In this document: positions 6,384 to 9,285 of the stretch, piece by piece
How positions within the stretch are numbered: position 1 is the first letter of the stretch
Layout: every line of letters begins with the position of its first letter
Assembly: GCA_023390395.1 (NCBI GenBank)
Contig: JAEWCY010000268.1
Span: 1 to 9,285 of the forward strand
DNA from: Pseudomonadota bacterium
Lineage (GTDB): Bacteria; Desulfobacterota; Desulfovibrionia; Desulfovibrionales; Desulfovibrionaceae
DNA: 9,285 nucleotides
Reading direction: 5' to 3'
Notes under the pieces: model-generated
Told to the model about the DNA's origin: nothing
Seen by the model: only the letters and a program-made list of their open reading frames with translations
The model's database searches: none
Program-made: the position numbers and the translations under genes

Positions 6384-7808
6384 ATGGCAGTCCAGGACGG
6401 CAAGGAGCACCCGGAGCGAAACACACCGGGAAAGGGCGTGCGCGAGGTCAGCCTCGGCGCGGCGATTCTTCGCGCCATGCCGTTTCGCCGCCTGCCCCTG
6501 GACGTGGTCCGGGACGGCCGGGAATCCTTCATGATGCCCTCCAGGCTGCGCTCCTGCCCCTATCCGCCGTTCGCGGCCGAAAGCCCGCCCGAGACGCCGT
6601 CGCATCCGACGACCCTCGAGGACCTCATCGGCATCGAGCACAGCAAGCTCGGCTTCTACCAGGAATTGCGCCAGAAGGTGCAGGAGCTGCGCGAGGCCCA
6701 CGAGGAGTCGGAGCTGCGCCGCCAGGAGATCGCGGCCATCCTCGACGGCATCACCGACATCATGATGGTGCTCACCAAGGATCTGCGCATCATCTCGGTC
6801 AACCACGTCTTTCACGAGCTGTTCAACGTGCCGCGCCCCGAGGGCCAGCACTGTTACAAGCTCTTTCGCGACGCCGAGCGGCCCTGCCCGGAATGCCCGG
6901 CCCACCGGTCGTTCAAGTCCAACGCCGTGTGCCGCTGCATGGGCACCTTCAAGATCGGGGGGCTCACGCGCCAGTTCGAGATGGTGGCCTCGCCCATCCA
7001 CAACCCCGACAGCCCCGAGTCGCGCATCCTCATCTTCAAGCGCGACGTGACCATGGAGCAGGAATACCAGGCCAAGTACTACCAGGCCGAGAAGATGGCC
7101 ACCATCGGCATGCTGGCCGCGGGCGTGGCCCACGAGATCAACAACCCGCTGACCGCGGTCTACGGCCTGGCCGAGGGCATCCGCCGCCGCCTGCCCGTGA
7201 TCCGCACCGCCGTGGACGACGCCCTGTTCGCCGACGTGTCGGAGTACACCGAGACCATCCTCATGGAGTGCCGGCGCTGCCGCGACATCGTGCGCTCCAT
7301 GCTGTCCTTCTCCCGGCCCCATACCCTGGCCTTCTCGCCGGTGTGCCTAAACGAGGTGGTCACCGACACCCTGAGCATCCTGCGCTCCCACCTGGAAGAG
7401 CGCGGCAAGCAGGGGCTTTCGCTCACGGTCAACCTTTTCAACGGCCTGCCCACGGTGCCGGGGGACGAGGCCCAGCTCAAGCAGGTGCTGCTCAACATCC
7501 TCGTCAACTCCATGGACGCCATCCCCGGCCAGGGCGAGATCACCATCACCACCCACCCGGAAAACGACAACACGGTCAACCTGTCCGTGGAGGACACCGG
7601 CTGCGGCATCCCGCCCGAGAACATGGACAAGCTCTTCAACCCCTTCTTCACGACCAAGCCCGTGGGCAAGGGCATCGGCATCGGCCTGGCCGCCTGCTAC
7701 AGCATCGTGCGCGAACACCACGGCGTCATCGAGGTGGCCAGCGAGGTGGGCCTCGGCACGCATTTCACCGTGAAACTTCCCCTGGACAGCGGCGACACCC
7801 GTGAATAA
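6384..7808 (+). CDS. PAS-domain sensor histidine kinase (NtrB/AtoS-like)
   Basis: A soluble histidine kinase, 474 residues from this start. Order: a weakly conserved N-terminus (1-77); a coiled-coil-like helix starting LIGIEHSKLGFYQELRQK (81-98); a PAS domain (about 112-222) rich in cysteine (C157, C168, C171, C183, C185, with PCPECP at 167-172); the phospho-acceptor H250 in GVAHEINNPL; N-box NILVNSMDAI (371-380); G1 DTGCGIP (404-410); F-box FFTTKPVGKG (421-430); and G2 around 430-435. No membrane segment is evident, so it should sense a cytoplasmic signal. The start is uncertain: in-frame ATGs lie at 6372, 6384, 6477, 6531 and 6534, and none has a strong ribosome site. Codons at 6384-6440 use more A endings than the rest, so 6531 (425 residues) is a real alternative. 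The end overlaps the response regulator by 8 bp, marking its partner. The signal is unknown. Confidence 0.9.
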   Translation: MAVQDGKEHPERNTPGKGVREVSLGAAILRAMPFRRLPLDVVRDGRESFMMPSRLRSCPYPPFAAESPPETPSHPTTLEDLIGIEHSKLGFYQELRQKVQELREAHEESELRRQEIAAILDGITDIMMVLTKDLRIISVNHVFHELFNVPRPEGQHCYKLFRDAERPCPECPAHRSFKSNAVCRCMGTFKIGGLTRQFEMVASPIHNPDSPESRILIFKRDVTMEQEYQAKYYQAEKMATIGMLAAGVAHEINNPLTAVYGLAEGIRRRLPVIRTAVDDALFADVSEYTETILMECRRCRDIVRSMLSFSRPHTLAFSPVCLNEVVTDTLSILRSHLEERGKQGLSLTVNLFNGLPTVPGDEAQLKQVLLNILVNSMDAIPGQGEITITTHPENDNTVNLSVEDTGCGIPPENMDKLFNPFFTTKPVGKGIGIGLAACYSIVREHHGVIEVASEVGLGTHFTVKLPLDSGDTRE

Positions 7809-9132
7809 TCCCTATTGCGTCCTCGTCGTCGACGACGAACCCTCCATCGGCAAGCTCCTGCTCAAGGAACTCACCACGCCGGCCCGCACCATCCACGTGG
7901 CGTCCTGCGCCCGCGAGGCCCGGGAACTCTTCGCGAAAAACGAATACGAGGTGGCGGTCCTCGACATCCGCCTGCCCGACGTCAACGGCATCGAGTTCAT
8001 GGTGGAGCTGCGCACCAAGCAGGAGGACCTGGAGACGATCCTGGTCACCGGCCACGGGGCCATCGACACCGCCGTGGAGGCCATGAAGCTCGGGGCCTTC
8101 GACTACGTGACCAAGCCGTTCAACCTGGCCGAGCTGGAGCTGCTCATCGAGCGGGCCTACCAGCGCACCTTCCTGCGCCGGGAGAACCGGCGGCTGCGCC
8201 ATTTCCAGGGCCAGACCCCGCCGGTCAAGCTCATCGGCAACTCCCCGGCCATCAAGCAGGTGCGCTACCTCATCGAGAAGGTCGCACCCACCGAGGTGCC
8301 GGTGCTCATCACCGGCGAATCCGGCGCGGGCAAGGAGGTGGCGGCCCACCTCATCCAGTCGCTGTCCAAGCGCGCGGACAAGCCCTTTTTCATCAAGAAC
8401 TGCGCGACGCTGCAAAAGGAGCTGGCGCGAAGCGAGCTGTTCGGCCATTTGCGCGGCTCGTTCACCGGCGCGGTGGAGAACAGCGAGGGCTTCATGGCCT
8501 TCGCCAACAAGGGGACGCTTTTCCTCGACGAGATCGGCGAGCTGCCCATCGAGGTCCAGGCGGCGCTGCTTCGCGTGCTCGAGAACAAGACCTACCGCCG
8601 GGTGGGCGAAAAGGAGGAGCGCCGGGCGGACATCCGGCTGCTTTTCGCCACCAACCGCGAACTGGTCAAGGAAGTGGCCGAGGGGCGTTTCCACGAGGCG
8701 CTTTTCCACCGCATCAACGTCTTCAACATCGAGATGCCGGCGCTGCGCGAGCGCCGGGAGGACATTCCGCTCCTGGTGGAGTTCTTCCTGTCGCGCCTGA
8801 CCGCCGGCCAGGCCCCCTACCGCATTTCCGACCGGGCCATGAAGTGCCTCACGGGCTACGACTGGCCGGGCAACGTGCGGGAGCTGCGAAACGTCATGGA
8901 GCGCTCCATCATCCTCTCGGAGAACAACCTCATCACCGAGCACGCCCTGCCTCGCGAGTTCCTGGAACCGGCCCGGGCCGAGGAGGAAATCCTGACGCTG
9001 GAGGCCAAGGAGAAGGAGCACATCGCGAAGGTGCTCAACTTCTACGACAACAACCGGTCGCTGGCCGCCGAGGCGCTGGGCATCTGCCGCAAGACCCTCT
9101 ACCGCAAGATCCGCCAGTACAGCCTGTTCTAG
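7801..9132 (+). CDS. NtrC-family sigma-54-dependent response regulator
   Basis: A 443-residue response regulator with the three NtrC-type domains. The receiver (1-120) has D11, D12, phospho-acceptor D55 (VAVLDIRLPD), T83 and K105. The AAA+ domain (about 142-375) has Walker A GESGAGKE (172-179), the sigma-54 contact loop as GSFTGA (219-224), Walker B TLFLDEIGE (239-247), and the arginine-finger region EGRFHEALFHRIN (294-306). A Fis-type helix-turn-helix ends the protein (about 408-441, NNRSLAAEALGICRKTLYRK). It activates sigma-54 promoters after phosphorylation, most likely by the kinase just upstream, with which it overlaps by 8 bp. The GTG at 7801 is the only start that keeps the full receiver; VLVVDDE begins seven codons later. 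The ribosome site is weak, which suits translational coupling. Targets are unknown: no convincing -24/-12 promoter was found in the window's gaps. Confidence 0.93.
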   Translation: MNNPYCVLVVDDEPSIGKLLLKELTTPARTIHVASCAREARELFAKNEYEVAVLDIRLPDVNGIEFMVELRTKQEDLETILVTGHGAIDTAVEAMKLGAFDYVTKPFNLAELELLIERAYQRTFLRRENRRLRHFQGQTPPVKLIGNSPAIKQVRYLIEKVAPTEVPVLITGESGAGKEVAAHLIQSLSKRADKPFFIKNCATLQKELARSELFGHLRGSFTGAVENSEGFMAFANKGTLFLDEIGELPIEVQAALLRVLENKTYRRVGEKEERRADIRLLFATNRELVKEVAEGRFHEALFHRINVFNIEMPALRERREDIPLLVEFFLSRLTAGQAPYRISDRAMKCLTGYDWPGNVRELRNVMERSIILSENNLITEHALPREFLEPARAEEEILTLEAKEKEHIAKVLNFYDNNRSLAAEALGICRKTLYRKIRQYSLF

Positions 9133-9192
9133 GCGTCGCGCCGCCGTCTTTCCACTGCCCTCGGGCGGCCCTCGTGGTTGGTCCGTCATCCG

Positions 9193-9217
9193 GCGGCGGC
9201 GCGGGCCGCGCCGCCGC
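9193..9217 (+). other. Strong GC hairpin downstream of the response regulator
   Basis: An interrupted palindrome, GCGGCGGCGC (9193-9202) pairing with GCGCCGCCGC (9208-9217) around GGGCC, gives a 10-bp all-GC stem 60 bases after the regulator's stop codon. No T-run follows, so it is not a standard intrinsic terminator, though it could block 3' degradation or help Rho-type ending. Its right arm overlaps the first unit of the tandem repeat. Confidence 0.55.
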
Positions 9218-9285
9218 GTCCGCACTCTCCGCGCCGCGTCCGCACTCTCCGCGCCGCGTCCGCACTCTCCGCGCCGCGTCCGCAC
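9211..9285. repeat. 20-bp tandem repeat, at least 3.75 copies, running off the window
   Basis: The unit GCGCCGCGTCCGCACTCTCC is repeated head to tail at 9231-9250 and 9251-9270 without change. The first copy (9211-9230) differs at its first base and the last (9271-9285) is cut by the window edge. There are no spacers, so this is not CRISPR. The period is not a multiple of three and no credible gene runs through it, so it is a non-coding minisatellite as far as can be seen. The 153-bp stretch from 9133 to the window end holds this, the hairpin and no gene. Confidence 0.93.

Noticed and set aside
7765..9285. Long minus-strand open frame (506 codons) across the regulator and the tandem repeat
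   Set aside because: It is antisense to a regulator with unmistakable domains, its sequence has no recognisable motif, and long antisense frames are common when third positions are almost always G or C.
9211..9285. CRISPR array
   Set aside because: The 20-bp units are directly adjacent with no variable spacers, and no cas gene is present.

Overview
The window is very GC-rich, with G or C at most third codon positions, and all recognisable genes lie on the plus strand. The gene content fits a sulfate-reducing Desulfovibrionaceae-type bacterium: an HdrA-FlxDCBA electron-transfer operon, an erythrin-like di-iron protein, and an NtrC-type two-component pair whose kinase has a cysteine-rich PAS domain. 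The lineage is inferred from protein character and gene order; no rRNA or other marker is present.

Positions 1-4782 hold the end of one tightly packed operon: hdrA (5' end outside the window), flxD, flxC, flxB and flxA. The first three junctions overlap by 13, 14 and 1 bp, and the last gap is 11 bp. The order hdrA-flxD-flxC-flxB-flxA is the one known for the FlxABCD-HdrABC NADH dehydrogenase/heterodisulfide reductase of Desulfovibrio vulgaris. In the accepted model, FlxA takes electrons from NADH. FlxB, FlxC and FlxD pass them through iron-sulfur clusters to the flavin of HdrA. HdrA then bifurcates them, towards ferredoxin on one side and through HdrBC to a disulfide acceptor (probably DsrC) on the other. 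hdrB and hdrC are expected just upstream, out of view.

Positions 4783-4922 are a gap filled with GC-rich inverted repeats, including two long hairpins that share an arm and cannot form together. A 163-residue ferritin-like/erythrin di-iron protein follows (4923-5414), then a terminator-like hairpin (5423-5464). Next is a 282-residue protein (5512-6360) that aligns end to end with the two winged-helix domains of the plasmid replication initiator TrfA. This is the most surprising gene here, since nothing else around it looks plasmid-borne.

Positions 6384-9132 encode a PAS-domain sensor histidine kinase and an NtrC-family sigma-54-dependent response regulator, overlapping by 8 bp and clearly a cognate pair. 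The kinase start is uncertain. The last 153 bp hold no gene: a strong GC hairpin abuts a 20-bp tandem repeat of at least 3.75 copies that runs off the window. No tRNA, rRNA, CRISPR array, IS element or riboswitch was recognised, and no stretch over 300 bp lacks a gene.
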